Below are positions 8,467-17,576 of a stretch of DNA of 38,795 bases, piece by piece. The position numbers were made by a program, and so were the translations under genes. The notes below the pieces were generated by a model. That model did no database searches and was not told the DNA's origin. It worked only from the letters and a program-made list of their open reading frames with translations. The stretch's first letter is position 1. Every line of letters starts with the position of its first letter. Origin of the DNA: Paraburkholderia mimosarum LMG 23256 = NBRC 106338 (lineage in GTDB: Bacteria > Pseudomonadota > Gammaproteobacteria > Burkholderiales > Burkholderiaceae); the NCBI RefSeq assembly GCF_000739815.1, contig NZ_BBJJ01000061.1, forward strand, positions 1-38,795, given 5' to 3'.

Positions 8467-9984
8467 ATGGCATTGACCACGACGCGCGGACGTCGATTCG
8501 AAAAGACCGCAAGCCTGACCGCCATCGCCGGGCTCTTGCTGGGCGGCGCTAATGCGGCGCTCGCGGATCCGGCTGCTGCGCCCGTAGCAGACGTGACGCC
8601 CGCGGCCGGCGCTATCGATGCCGCCGGTGGCGCCGCGGCGGCGACCGCTGACGCGGCGGCGGCTGCGTGCAACGCCAAAAGGCCCGTCGTGCTGTTCAAT
8701 CGCTGGCAGGAAGACTGGTCCGTGCTCGCCAACCCCTGTGTGCAGCGCGAACCGCTCGACGGCCTCAAGTACATTCCGCTCGGCGGCGACCCGTCTTCGT
8801 ATCTCTCGCTCGGCGTGAACCTGCGTGAGCGCCTCGAAACCAATAATGCGCCGCTGTTCGGCATCGGCTCGGCGCAGTCGGACACCTATGTGATTCAGCG
8901 CGTGCAGGTCCATGCCGACGCGCATATCGCCGAACACTGGCAATTCTTCGTGCAACTCGAGGATGCACGCGCGTTCGGCAAGAACGTGGTGACGCCCGTC
9001 GACAAGAATCCACTGGATCTCGAGCAGGCGTTCGCGACCTGGACGGGCGCGGTCGGCGGCGGCACGTTCAAGTTCCGCGTAGGCCGGCAGGAGATGGCGT
9101 TCGACTTGCAGCGTTTCGTTTCGGTGCGTGATGGTCCGAACGTTCGTCAGGCTTTCGATGCGGTCTGGGCCGACTACGAATACCAGAAGTGGCGCTTCAT
9201 CGCTTACGCGACGCAGCCGGTGCAGTATCGCAACGCGACGGTGTTCGACGACATATCGAATCGCGATCTCACCTTCAGCGGCGTACGCTTCGAGCGCCAG
9301 TCGCTGGGTCCGGGCGATGTTTCCGGCTACTGGTCGCGCTACAACCGCAGCAAAGCGCGATACCTCGACGCAAGCGGCCCCGAGCGTCGCGACGTTTGGG
9401 ATCTGCGTTATACCGGTACGCACGGCAGCTTCGACTGGGACATCGAAGGCATGCTGCAAACGGGAACGGTCGGGAACAGCACGATCGGCGCGTGGGCAGT
9501 GGGTTCGATCGCGGGCTACAAGCTCGACCTGCCGTGGTCGCCCCACATCGGCCTGCAAATCGACGCGGCTTCGGGTGACCGGCATCCGCACGATGGCCGC
9601 GTGGAAACGTTCAATCCGCTGTTTCCGAACGGTTATTACTTCACGCTAGCCGGCTACACGGGATACACGAACCTCGTCCACATCAAGCCGTCCATTACGC
9701 TCAAGCCGGCGGCGAATCTCGCGCTGCTCGGCGCGCTGGGCTTTCAGTGGCGCGAGACGACCGGCGACGCGGTGTATCAACAGGCGAGTCAGATCGTGCC
9801 GGGCACTGCGGGCAAGGGCAGCCTGTGGACGGGCATGTATGTGCAGTTGCGCGCCGACTGGACCATGGCCGCCAACCTGATTGGCTCGATCGAAGCCGTG
9901 CATTTCCAGGTAGGCAACACGATCCGTCAAGCGGGCGGGCACAACGCCGATTACGCCGGCGTGGAACTCAAGTACGGGTGGTAG
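8467..9984 (+). CDS. Alginate-export-family outer membrane porin
   Basis: 505 residues from the chosen start. A basic n-region (TRGRRFEKT) and hydrophobic segment (ASLTAIAGLLLGGANAALA) form a signal peptide, followed by an Ala-rich linker. The beta-barrel region has alternating aromatic strands (YLSLGVNLRERLETNN, FKFRVGRQEMAFDLQRFVS, DVWDLRYTGTHGSFDWDIEG) and ends ELKYGW with a terminal Trp, typical of outer-membrane assembly signals. It matches the AlgE-like alginate_exp family. In-frame ATGs also lie at 8416, overlapping the DUF1275 stop, and 8452. AAGGA five bases ahead of 8467 favours this start. As last gene of the operon it probably admits the pathway substrate; alginate itself is not implied. 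Confidence 0.87.
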   Translation: MALTTTRGRRFEKTASLTAIAGLLLGGANAALADPAAAPVADVTPAAGAIDAAGGAAAATADAAAAACNAKRPVVLFNRWQEDWSVLANPCVQREPLDGLKYIPLGGDPSSYLSLGVNLRERLETNNAPLFGIGSAQSDTYVIQRVQVHADAHIAEHWQFFVQLEDARAFGKNVVTPVDKNPLDLEQAFATWTGAVGGGTFKFRVGRQEMAFDLQRFVSVRDGPNVRQAFDAVWADYEYQKWRFIAYATQPVQYRNATVFDDISNRDLTFSGVRFERQSLGPGDVSGYWSRYNRSKARYLDASGPERRDVWDLRYTGTHGSFDWDIEGMLQTGTVGNSTIGAWAVGSIAGYKLDLPWSPHIGLQIDAASGDRHPHDGRVETFNPLFPNGYYFTLAGYTGYTNLVHIKPSITLKPAANLALLGALGFQWRETTGDAVYQQASQIVPGTAGKGSLWTGMYVQLRADWTMAANLIGSIEAVHFQVGNTIRQAGGHNADYAGVELKYGW

Positions 9985-10921
9985 GACTCGCATCGCGCGA
10001 GCCGCCGCTTTCAAAACCGGTGCGCCGGCGCCACGCGCCGGGCGTCATGCCCAGCACCTTGAGGAACATGCGACTCAAGTGACTTTGATCGGCAAAGCCG
10101 CACAGCGTGGCAATTTCCGAGAGCGTCATGCCGGTTCGTTCGACGAGCTGGCGCGCTTGTTCCGTGCGCTGTTCCAGCAGCCACTGGTGGGGCGTTTTCC
10201 CTGTCGACCGGGAGAACGCGCGAATGAAGTATCCGCGCGAGAGATTGCATTCGCGCGCGATGTCGGCAATGGAGGCGTTCGCACGCGTTTTATCGAGCAA
10301 CAGTTCCTTGGCGCGGGCCTCGTTGACGGCAGAGAGCGCACCTCTCGCGCGCTCGCCGCCCGAACCGAAATTGCCGTACTGCCGCGCGAGATGGGTGCCG
10401 ATGGCAAGCCCGACCTGCTCGACGAAAAGCCGGTTGAGCGGCCCGGCGACTTCGAGATTTTCCGCTAGCGCGCGCGCCAGATGCCCCAGCACGGGGTCTT
10501 TCGGATCGGGGCCACACGTCAAGCCCCCAATCGCGGGAATATTGTGTTCGTCCTCGAGCCGGGTGAGAAACGAACGCGAGAGCTCGACGAGAACGAAATC
10601 GAAGCTCCCGTACATGTCCGCTTGATACGCTTGCGAAAAATCGCGGATATAGATCGAGTCGACTTCAAAGCGCCTGTCGAGAGCACGCGCGCCCTGAAAA
10701 ATCTTTCTCCGGTGGCCGTTGGCCAGCGACACGCCCACCAGAAAGCCGCGCTCACACGCATCTGTCGCCACGCGGCTCAAGTCGGGCTCTGCCATGCATT
10801 TGCGGTAAAAGTTAATATCCCCACTGTCGAAATGGATGTTTTTCCGCAATTTGCTGGAAACACACCCCAGATTGTCTTTTGGCGCGCTTGAATGACAGGT
10901 GATCGACTCTGGCGGAATCAT
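9968..10921 (-). CDS. AraC-family transcriptional regulator
   Basis: 317 residues. The C-terminal 100 residues contain the two AraC helix-turn-helix units: ASIADIARECNLSRGYFIRAFSRSTGKTPHQWLLEQR and LSEIATLCGFADQSHLSRMFLKVLGMTPGAWRR. The N-terminal 200 residues are a ligand-sensing region that I cannot assign. It is convergent with the porin gene and their 3' ends overlap by 17 bases. It may control the six-gene operon or the regulator to its right. The inducer is unknown. Confidence 0.92.
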   Translation of the reverse strand: MIPPESITCHSSAPKDNLGCVSSKLRKNIHFDSGDINFYRKCMAEPDLSRVATDACERGFLVGVSLANGHRRKIFQGARALDRRFEVDSIYIRDFSQAYQADMYGSFDFVLVELSRSFLTRLEDEHNIPAIGGLTCGPDPKDPVLGHLARALAENLEVAGPLNRLFVEQVGLAIGTHLARQYGNFGSGGERARGALSAVNEARAKELLLDKTRANASIADIARECNLSRGYFIRAFSRSTGKTPHQWLLEQRTEQARQLVERTGMTLSEIATLCGFADQSHLSRMFLKVLGMTPGAWRRRTGFESGGSRDASPTTRT

Positions 10922-11441
10922 GGACGGCGACCTTGAATCGGGGCAACCCCGGTAAGTAGTCAGGGCGAAGTCAATACGGGTATGACCGGGTCGAGATGAC
11001 TTTCATACCAGCGTGGCTTCGCAGCGGCAACGCGCTTCTCATCGCGCCAAAGGATGCGGGAATGAATAACGGTCCTCGCGAATGCGATTATCCCCGAAAA
11101 AAACTCCGCAAAAAAATGTACGTGTCGAGCCTCTTTCTTTCCGTCGGCGCGCGAAGGGTGGGCAAAGGGTGAGAAAATGCGGCGGACTTTTATTCAAGAC
11201 GAATTGGTTACCGCTGATTACACTTTGCCCGAAGCGACACGCAGAACAGTCGCAAAGCGCGGCATTCGCGCGATAGCCTTCCGTCGGCCATCGAATTCGA
11301 TGGCTATGGAGGCTTTGGAACCGGGTAGGATGAGCCTCGGTTCAAAACATTCGATTCAATCGGAATGACTAAACGAATGTTTAACAAGGGGGGTGTCGCG
11401 AAGCAATTCGCGCTTCACACGACTATTACCTGGAGATGACC
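10922..11441. promoter_or_regulatory. Gene-free regulatory region with palindromes
   Basis: About 520 bases between the divergent AraC gene and the winged-helix NTPase regulator, with no credible gene. It holds an 18-base perfect palindrome with no spacer, GCCATCGAATTCGATGGC at 11287-11304, and an inverted repeat of AAACATTCG at 11345-11353 with CGAATGTTT at 11374-11382. These are 150 and 60 bases upstream of the regulator start and are good candidates for operators. Confidence 0.6.
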
Positions 11442-14354
11442 ATGATTCAGATCGGCGCGTTGCGGGTCAGTTTCGAGCGGCGCGAGATTTGGCGCAATGG
11501 CCTTTCCGTACGGATCGGGGCCCGCGCGTTCGATGTGCTCGAAGCGCTCTATCGTGCGCACGGGACCCTGGTCTCGAAAGACGCGATCATGGACGCTGTC
11601 TGGCCCAATACCGTCGTCGAGGAAAATAGCCTTCAGGTCCACATCGCGGCGCTGCGCAAGCTGCTGGGCGCCGATCGCGATCTCATCAAGACCGTGCCCG
11701 GACGCGGCTATGTGCTCGTCGGCGCAGGCACGGAGAATAGCGGCGCGGCAAGCGGCAGCGCCGTCGCGCGCGAGGGCGCGTCGGCGCCGAGGGCTGCTCA
11801 CCCAATCGGGCGTGAAAGCGAAATCGCGCTGATCCTGGCGCAGCTCGAAGTGGCTCCCGTGACCACGGTGGTCGGCGCGGGAGGAATCGGCAAGACCTGC
11901 CTTGCGCGGTACATCGCGAGCGAGATGCAAAGCCGGTTTGGCCGGGCGGTCTGCCTCGTGGAGCTGGGCAACGCGAGCTCGAGCGAAACCGTGCTCGCCA
12001 CGGTGGCCGCGGCACTCGGACAGCACGCCGGTCCCGGCGAGACCTGCGAAGACGTCATCTCCCGCGCGGTGGAGGCGTCGAACTGCCTGCTCGTGCTGGA
12101 CAACGCAGAACATGTGATCGATGTCGTCGCGAGCCTCGCCGACACGCTGGTCTCGCGCAACCACGCTGCGCGTCTGCTCGTGACGAGCCGGGAGCCGCTG
12201 CACATCAGGGGGGAATCGGTGCTGCGGCTCGAGCCGCTCGCCGTGCCTGCGAGCGGCCTGCCAACCGAGGCGATACTCGGGTGTTCGGCCGTCGCGCTCT
12301 TTCTCTGCCGCGCCCGCGCGCTGGCGCCCGATTGTGCGCGAGACGAGCCGAGCATCGAACGGGTCGCCGAAATCTGCCGGCGGCTCGAAGGCCTTCCGCT
12401 CGCGATCGAACTGGCTGCCGCGCGCGTGGCGACGCTCGGCGTGGAAGGCGTGGCCTCGCGCCTCGACGACCGGCTCAACCTGCTCACGGGGGGACTGCGC
12501 TCGACCTTGCCACGGCATCAAACATTGCGCGCGACGTTCGAATGGAGCTACACGCTGCTCGATGCCGCCTCGCGCACCTTGTTCAGGCGCGTGGGTTGCT
12601 TCGCGGGCACCTTCACATTCGAGGCGGTCTGCGCGGTGGCGGCCGAGCCCGGCATGTCGATTGCCGTGATCGTTTCGAGCCTTTCCGAGCTCGCGGCCAA
12701 ATCCATGCTCAACGTCGAGTTTCACGGTGCCATTGCGCTGTACCGGCTCACCGAGAGCACGCGTGCGTATGCACTCGAAAAACTGCGCGACGAAGGAGAA
12801 TCGCAGGTCATCGGCGCGCGCCATGTGCGCTATATGCGCGAGCGTATCGAAGAGAGCGGTTCTTTCGTCGCTCAGCCGGAGAACGGGCAAGACGCCAGCG
12901 CGCGCCTTTCGCTCGACGATGCACGCAACGCCTACGAATGGGCCTTCTCCGCGGACGGCGATCCCGCGCTGGGCGTCGCGCTGGCGGGCGCACTCGTGGG
13001 CACGCTCCTCGGCGCATCGCACGTGCGCGAATGCTGCGAGCGGGCGCGCCGCGCGCTCGCGGTGCTCGACAGTCTGCCCGCGGGCTCGGTGGATGCCGTA
13101 TGCGAAATGAAGCTCTGTGCGGCCTACGCGTCCACGCTCATGCATGCGGGCGACAACGTAGGCACGGCGCTGTCTCTGTGGGAGCGCGTGCAACGGCTTG
13201 CGCGTGAGGCGGGCGATGCCGAGTTCGCGTCCGACGCGCTCTGGGGCCTGTGGAACACCATGCTGGCGACTGGCGATATCCATACGTCGCTGCGCTATGC
13301 CACGCGTTTCCAGCAAGCCGCCACGGCCAGCGATTCGCCGTGGCGACAATGGCTCGCGGAGCAAATGATCGCCATCTCGCTCCATTGTTTCGGCGAACAC
13401 GATCAGGCCCGCGAGCGTCTCGAACGCACGGTGAACGCCATTAGCGGACTGGGCTCGCGCAATCCGGCGCGCGGCTGGCTGTCGGTTTGTCCACTGATCT
13501 ACGCGTGCGGCACGCTTGCGCGCATTGCGCTGCTGCAATGCGATCCGGCGCGCGCGATGCAGCTCCTCGAACGCACGCTGGAGCTGATCCGCGGCGATAT
13601 GCTCGAACCGTCGCTGTGCCATGTGCTCGCCGTCGCGGCCGTGCCCATTGCGCTCGATTGCGGCGAACACCAGGCCGCCGCAAACTATCTGGCCTTGCTG
13701 CGCTCACAGGCGGCGAGCCATCGTCTGGAGATCTGGCTGGACTACGCCGAGTGTCTGACCGCGAAGGTCGACATGATGGCCGGGCGCGGCGAGGCCGCGC
13801 TCGAACGGCTCGAGCCGGCGCTTCGACGGCTCGCTGCGCGCGGCTTCCGGCGCGTGGTCACGCCGTTCGTGGTGTTGCACGCCCAGGCGCTCGCGGGTGC
13901 GGGCCGCCTCGATGAAGGCCGTGTGCTGCTGGACGAGACCATCGTGTCCGCGAGGGCAAATGGCGAGCGATTCTTCGAGCCGGAGCTGCTGCGCTCGCGC
14001 GGCTGGCTGGAATTGCAGCGTGCGAAGCTGCCGGGTGCTTCGGCAAAAGAAGCCGCGCAGCGCGTAGCGGAGGGGCAGAGGCTCCTTGGCGCTGCCATGG
14101 AACAGGCGAATGCCGATGGCGCGCCGCTTTGGGAAATGCGCGCCGCGCTCGATCTGGCCGTGCATCTGATCGAAACGGGGAACGTTACGCGCGCCGCCGC
14201 TCTTATCGATGGCATGACCGCGCGCGTGGACATTGCATCGAAGTCGCCGGACGTTTTGCGCCTTGTGAAGCTCGCGCAAATGCTCGACGAGACCGGCGCT
14301 TGCCTGGCCAGGCCTGCGCCGCAGGCCGCCATTGCTTCGAGCGCCACCACCTGA
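11442..14354 (+). CDS. OmpR-type winged-helix regulator fused to NTPase and repeat domains
   Basis: A 970-residue regulator. Residues 1-95 are an OmpR/CadC-type winged helix (LSVRIGARAFDVLEALYRAH ... LQVHIAALRKLLGADRDLIKTVPGRGYVLVG). A STAND/NB-ARC-like NTPase follows, with Walker A GAGGIGKT near residue 145, Walker B LLVLDNAEH near 215, and GLPLAIELAAARV near 315. The C-terminal 450 residues are helical, with TPR-like character (MHAGDNVGTALSLWERVQRLAREAGD). ATGs at 11436 and 11442 are in frame; GGAG six bases before 11442 favours the latter. Such proteins are one-component sensors that switch by ATP-driven assembly. The likely targets are itself and the hydrolase-amidohydrolase genes downstream. 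Confidence 0.9.
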   Translation: MIQIGALRVSFERREIWRNGLSVRIGARAFDVLEALYRAHGTLVSKDAIMDAVWPNTVVEENSLQVHIAALRKLLGADRDLIKTVPGRGYVLVGAGTENSGAASGSAVAREGASAPRAAHPIGRESEIALILAQLEVAPVTTVVGAGGIGKTCLARYIASEMQSRFGRAVCLVELGNASSSETVLATVAAALGQHAGPGETCEDVISRAVEASNCLLVLDNAEHVIDVVASLADTLVSRNHAARLLVTSREPLHIRGESVLRLEPLAVPASGLPTEAILGCSAVALFLCRARALAPDCARDEPSIERVAEICRRLEGLPLAIELAAARVATLGVEGVASRLDDRLNLLTGGLRSTLPRHQTLRATFEWSYTLLDAASRTLFRRVGCFAGTFTFEAVCAVAAEPGMSIAVIVSSLSELAAKSMLNVEFHGAIALYRLTESTRAYALEKLRDEGESQVIGARHVRYMRERIEESGSFVAQPENGQDASARLSLDDARNAYEWAFSADGDPALGVALAGALVGTLLGASHVRECCERARRALAVLDSLPAGSVDAVCEMKLCAAYASTLMHAGDNVGTALSLWERVQRLAREAGDAEFASDALWGLWNTMLATGDIHTSLRYATRFQQAATASDSPWRQWLAEQMIAISLHCFGEHDQARERLERTVNAISGLGSRNPARGWLSVCPLIYACGTLARIALLQCDPARAMQLLERTLELIRGDMLEPSLCHVLAVAAVPIALDCGEHQAAANYLALLRSQAASHRLEIWLDYAECLTAKVDMMAGRGEAALERLEPALRRLAARGFRRVVTPFVVLHAQALAGAGRLDEGRVLLDETIVSARANGERFFEPELLRSRGWLELQRAKLPGASAKEAAQRVAEGQRLLGAAMEQANADGAPLWEMRAALDLAVHLIETGNVTRAAALIDGMTARVDIASKSPDVLRLVKLAQMLDETGACLARPAPQAAIASSATT

Positions 14355-14536
14355 ATCGTTCTGCTTCAGAAACTTTCAGCTCACGCCAAGGACTTTAGAA
14401 CGCTCCGTCACTAAGCTGCCATCAGGCATGCGGCGAAGATCGACCACGTCTAGCAGATCGCCGCATCGCCATCCAATACAACGCGCAGTGACATCGCCCG
14501 GCGCACGCGGGAGCGATGCAACGACGGAGAACCAGC

Positions 14537-15520
14537 ATGAGCACGCAGCAACTCGATACGTCCATTCCCTCGGCGTCGCGCCGCAGGCTGCTTTCGGCGA
14601 GCGCAGGTGTGGCAGGCGCAGTGGCCGCCATGTCGAGCGTCGCGGCCGCCGCGACCGGCGCCGCGCCGCAAGCGCATGGCACGGGTCACCACCACGGTGG
14701 CGGGTACGTGAGCGCGAAGGACGGCACGCAGATCTACTTCAAGGATTGGGGCACGGGCGTGCCCGTGGTGTTCTCGCATGGCTGGCCGCTTTGCGCGGAT
14801 GCGTGGGACGCGCAGATGCTCTTCCTCGTGAACCAGGGCTACCGCGTCATTGCGCACGATCGCCGCGGGCATGGCCGCTCGGGCCAGCCGTCGGGCGGCA
14901 ACGATATGGACACCTATGCAGACGATCTGGCTGCGGTACTCGATTCGCTCGACGTGAAGGGCGCGATGCTCGTGGGCCATTCCACGGGCGGCGGCGAGGT
15001 GGCGCACTACATTGGCCGCCACGGCGAGAAGCGCGTGGCAAAGGCCGTGCTGATCGGTGCCGTGCCGCCGCAAATGGTCAAGTCGGCGAACAATCCGAAT
15101 GGCCTGCCGATGTCGGTGTTCGACGGTATTCGCGCCGGCGTGGCCGCGAACCGCTCGCAGTTCTACCTCGATCTCGCGACGCCGTTCTACGGCTTCAACC
15201 GTCCCAATGCCAAAGTCTCCCAAGGGCTGGTGCAGGACTTCTGGCGCCAGGGCATGGCGGGGTCGATCAAGGGCCAGTATGAGTGCATCAAGCAGTTCTC
15301 CGAAGTCGACTACACCGAAGACCTCAAGAAGATCAGCGTGCCCACGCTCATTCTGCACGGCGACGACGACCAGATCGTACCGATCGACGATTCGGCGAAG
15401 CTGTCCGCGAAGATCGTCAGGAACGCGACGCTCAAAGTGTATGCCGGGGCGCCGCACGGCATGTGCAGCACGCACGTCGATCAGGTCAACGCAGACCTGA
15501 TCGCCTTCCTCAAGTCCTGA
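14537..15520 (+). CDS. Tat-exported alpha/beta hydrolase, non-heme chloroperoxidase type
   Basis: 327 residues. The N-terminus SASRRRLLSASAGVAGAVAA has the twin-arginine motif and hydrophobic core of a Tat signal, followed by a His-rich linker (HGTGHHHGGG). The hydrolase body carries HGWPLCADAW at the oxyanion region, nucleophile Ser149 in GHSTGGG, Asp278 in HGDDDQIVP and His307 in GAPHGM. This is the catalytic triad of the cofactor-free haloperoxidase/esterase family. GGAGA six bases upstream sets the start. It is followed, after a very strong hairpin, by the second amidohydrolase. The physiological substrate is probably an ester or lactone; halogenation is usually a side activity. Confidence 0.88.
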   Translation: MSTQQLDTSIPSASRRRLLSASAGVAGAVAAMSSVAAAATGAAPQAHGTGHHHGGGYVSAKDGTQIYFKDWGTGVPVVFSHGWPLCADAWDAQMLFLVNQGYRVIAHDRRGHGRSGQPSGGNDMDTYADDLAAVLDSLDVKGAMLVGHSTGGGEVAHYIGRHGEKRVAKAVLIGAVPPQMVKSANNPNGLPMSVFDGIRAGVAANRSQFYLDLATPFYGFNRPNAKVSQGLVQDFWRQGMAGSIKGQYECIKQFSEVDYTEDLKKISVPTLILHGDDDQIVPIDDSAKLSAKIVRNATLKVYAGAPHGMCSTHVDQVNADLIAFLKS

Positions 15521-15532
15521 CACGACGCACGC

Positions 15533-15574
15533 CGTTCCGGGTGACGCGCGTGAAGACGCGCGTCACCCGGAACG
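15533..15574. terminator. 19-bp perfect hairpin between hydrolase and amidohydrolase genes
   Basis: CGTTCCGGGTGACGCGCGT at 15533-15551 pairs perfectly with 15556-15574 across a GAAG loop. It begins 12 bases after the hydrolase stop and ends 29 bases before the amidohydrolase ATG. No U-run follows on either strand, so it may be a partial terminator, an RNA-stability element or an attenuator separating the two genes. Confidence 0.65.
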
Positions 15575-15603
15575 CTTCAAATCGAGAACACACGAAGGCG
15601 TCG

Positions 15604-17490
15604 ATGAGCGCACCTGATCAACCTGCCCGCATCGCCGACCTGGTGATCTACAACGGCAAGATCGCAACCCAGGACGAACGCCGCTCGTTCGTCGCGGCAC
15701 TGGCCGTGGCCGACGGCAATATCGTGGCGAGCGGCAGCGAGCGCGATGTCATGCTATGGGCGCGCGCCGACGCGCGCCGCATCGACCTGAACGGCCGCAC
15801 CGTGATTCCGGGGCTCAACGACTCGCATCTGCACATGATCCGCGGCGGGTTGAACTTCAACATGGAACTGCGCTGGGACGGCGTGCCGTCGCTTGCCGAC
15901 GCGCTCGACATGCTGCGCGCCCAGGTCGCGCGCACGCCCGCGCCGCAATGGGTGCGCGTGGTGGGCGGCTGGAACGAATTCCAGTTTGTGGAGAAGCGCG
16001 GACCCACGCTCGAGGAAATCAATGCCATCGCGCCCGACACGCCGGTTTTCATCCTGCACCTCTACGACTGCGCGCTGCTCAACGCCGCGGCATTGCGCGC
16101 GGCCGGCTATGACCGCGGCACGCCCAATCCGCCGGGCGGCGAAATCCAGCGCGACAGACGCGGCAATCCCACCGGCATGCTGATTGCGCGGCCGAATGCG
16201 GGACTGCTTTACGCCACGCTGGCGAAAGGCCCGAAGCTCGGCTTCGACGATCAGATGAATTCGTCGCGCCAGTTCATGCGGGAACTGAATCGCCTGGCGG
16301 TGACGAGCGCCATCGATGCGGGCGGCGGCTATCAGGCCTGGCCCGACGACTACGCCGTCGTCATGGAGCTCGCCAAACGCGACCAGTTGACCGTGCGTAT
16401 CGCGTACAACCTCTTTACGCAGAACGCGAAACGCGAGATCGAGGACTTCGCGAAGTGGGCGAAGGCCACGCGTCCCGGCGAAGGCGGTGATTTTCTCAAG
16501 CTCAACGGCGCGGGCGAGATGCTGGTGTTCTCGGCGGCGGACTTCGAAGACTTTCTCGAACCGCGTCCCGACCTGCCGGGCGAGATGGAAGAGGAGCTTG
16601 AAGATGTCGTGCGTCTGCTCGTGCAGAACCGCTGGCCGTTCCGCCTGCACGCGACCTACGACGAGTCGATCGACCGCTTCCTGAATGTATTCGAGCGCGT
16701 GAACGCCGACACGCCGTTCAATGGCCTACGCTGGTTCTTCGATCACTGCGAGACGATCTCGGATCGCAACATCGAACGTATCGCCGCGCTTGGCGGCGGC
16801 ATCGCCGTTCAGCACCGCATGGCTTTTCAGGGCGAGTATTTCATCGCGCGCTACGGCACGCAGGCCGCGGCCCAAACGCCGCCCGTGCGCAAGATGCTCG
16901 AAGCCGGTCTGCCCGTGGGCGCGGGTACGGACGCCACGCGCGTGGCGAGCTACAACCCCTTCGTTTCGCTCTACTGGCTCGTTTCCGGACGCACCGTGGG
17001 CGGCACGCCCATGTATGCGCCGCGCGACCGCCTCGAACGCATGGAGGCGCTGCGCCGCTATACGGTGGGCAGCGCGTGGTTCTCGAACGACGAGACCCGA
17101 AAGGGCGCGCTCGTGCCGGGGCAATTCGCCGATTTCGCCGTGCTGAGCGACGACTTCTTCACGATCGGCGAAGAGGACATCAAGCACCTGACTTCGGTGC
17201 TCACCGTAGTGAACGGCCGCGTGGTCTACGCCGACGCGGAGTTCGAAGCGCTCGCGCCGCCTGCGCTGCCCGTGAGCCCGTCGTGGTCGCCCGTCGCGGA
17301 GTTCGGCGGCTATGCGCGCTACCGTCCCGTCACTGCGAACGACGCGCTCGCCCAGTCGTGCAGCAGCGCGTGCGCGAACCTGTGCGGCGTGCACAAGCAC
17401 GCGCATGGCTGGGCGTGGCGCAGCAACGTGCCCGCACGCGATGCCAACGCCTTCTGGGGCGCGCTCGGCTGCAGTTGCTTCGCGTTCTGA
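15604..17490 (+). CDS. Second YtcJ-like amidohydrolase with the same Cys/His tail
   Basis: 628 residues, paralogous along its whole length to the protein encoded at 4435. Shared stretches include APQWVRVVGG, PDTPVFILHLYD, LYATLAKGPKL, GAGEMLVFSAADFEDF and GGGIAVQHRMA. Metal ligands are His75-x-His77 in DSHLHM, His349, His381 in FFDHCETI and Asp443 in AGTDATR. The tail repeats the pattern: Cys590, Cys594, His597-x-His599-x-His601 and Cys623-x-Cys625, with the ending FWGALGCSCFAF. Cys586 is extra. AAGG lies five bases before the ATG. It probably has a related substrate or acts in a paralogous pathway; the accompanying genes differ from the first copy. Confidence 0.9.
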   Translation: MSAPDQPARIADLVIYNGKIATQDERRSFVAALAVADGNIVASGSERDVMLWARADARRIDLNGRTVIPGLNDSHLHMIRGGLNFNMELRWDGVPSLADALDMLRAQVARTPAPQWVRVVGGWNEFQFVEKRGPTLEEINAIAPDTPVFILHLYDCALLNAAALRAAGYDRGTPNPPGGEIQRDRRGNPTGMLIARPNAGLLYATLAKGPKLGFDDQMNSSRQFMRELNRLAVTSAIDAGGGYQAWPDDYAVVMELAKRDQLTVRIAYNLFTQNAKREIEDFAKWAKATRPGEGGDFLKLNGAGEMLVFSAADFEDFLEPRPDLPGEMEEELEDVVRLLVQNRWPFRLHATYDESIDRFLNVFERVNADTPFNGLRWFFDHCETISDRNIERIAALGGGIAVQHRMAFQGEYFIARYGTQAAAQTPPVRKMLEAGLPVGAGTDATRVASYNPFVSLYWLVSGRTVGGTPMYAPRDRLERMEALRRYTVGSAWFSNDETRKGALVPGQFADFAVLSDDFFTIGEEDIKHLTSVLTVVNGRVVYADAEFEALAPPALPVSPSWSPVAEFGGYARYRPVTANDALAQSCSSACANLCGVHKHAHGWAWRSNVPARDANAFWGALGCSCFAF

Positions 17491-17576
17491 GCAGCGCGCG
17501 CGTAGCGCCATGAACCAATCGACGCAACCGTGTGAACGCGGCGTGAGGCGTCGGATCACAAAGAGAGGAGGCAGGC

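Noticed and set aside
8467..9984. Reading the porin as evidence of alginate production
   Set aside because: The alginate-export family includes many general porins, and no alginate synthesis gene is present.
11415..13670. 751-codon open frame opposite the NTPase regulator
   Set aside because: Composition-driven shadow with no domain; the plus strand carries the Walker motifs.
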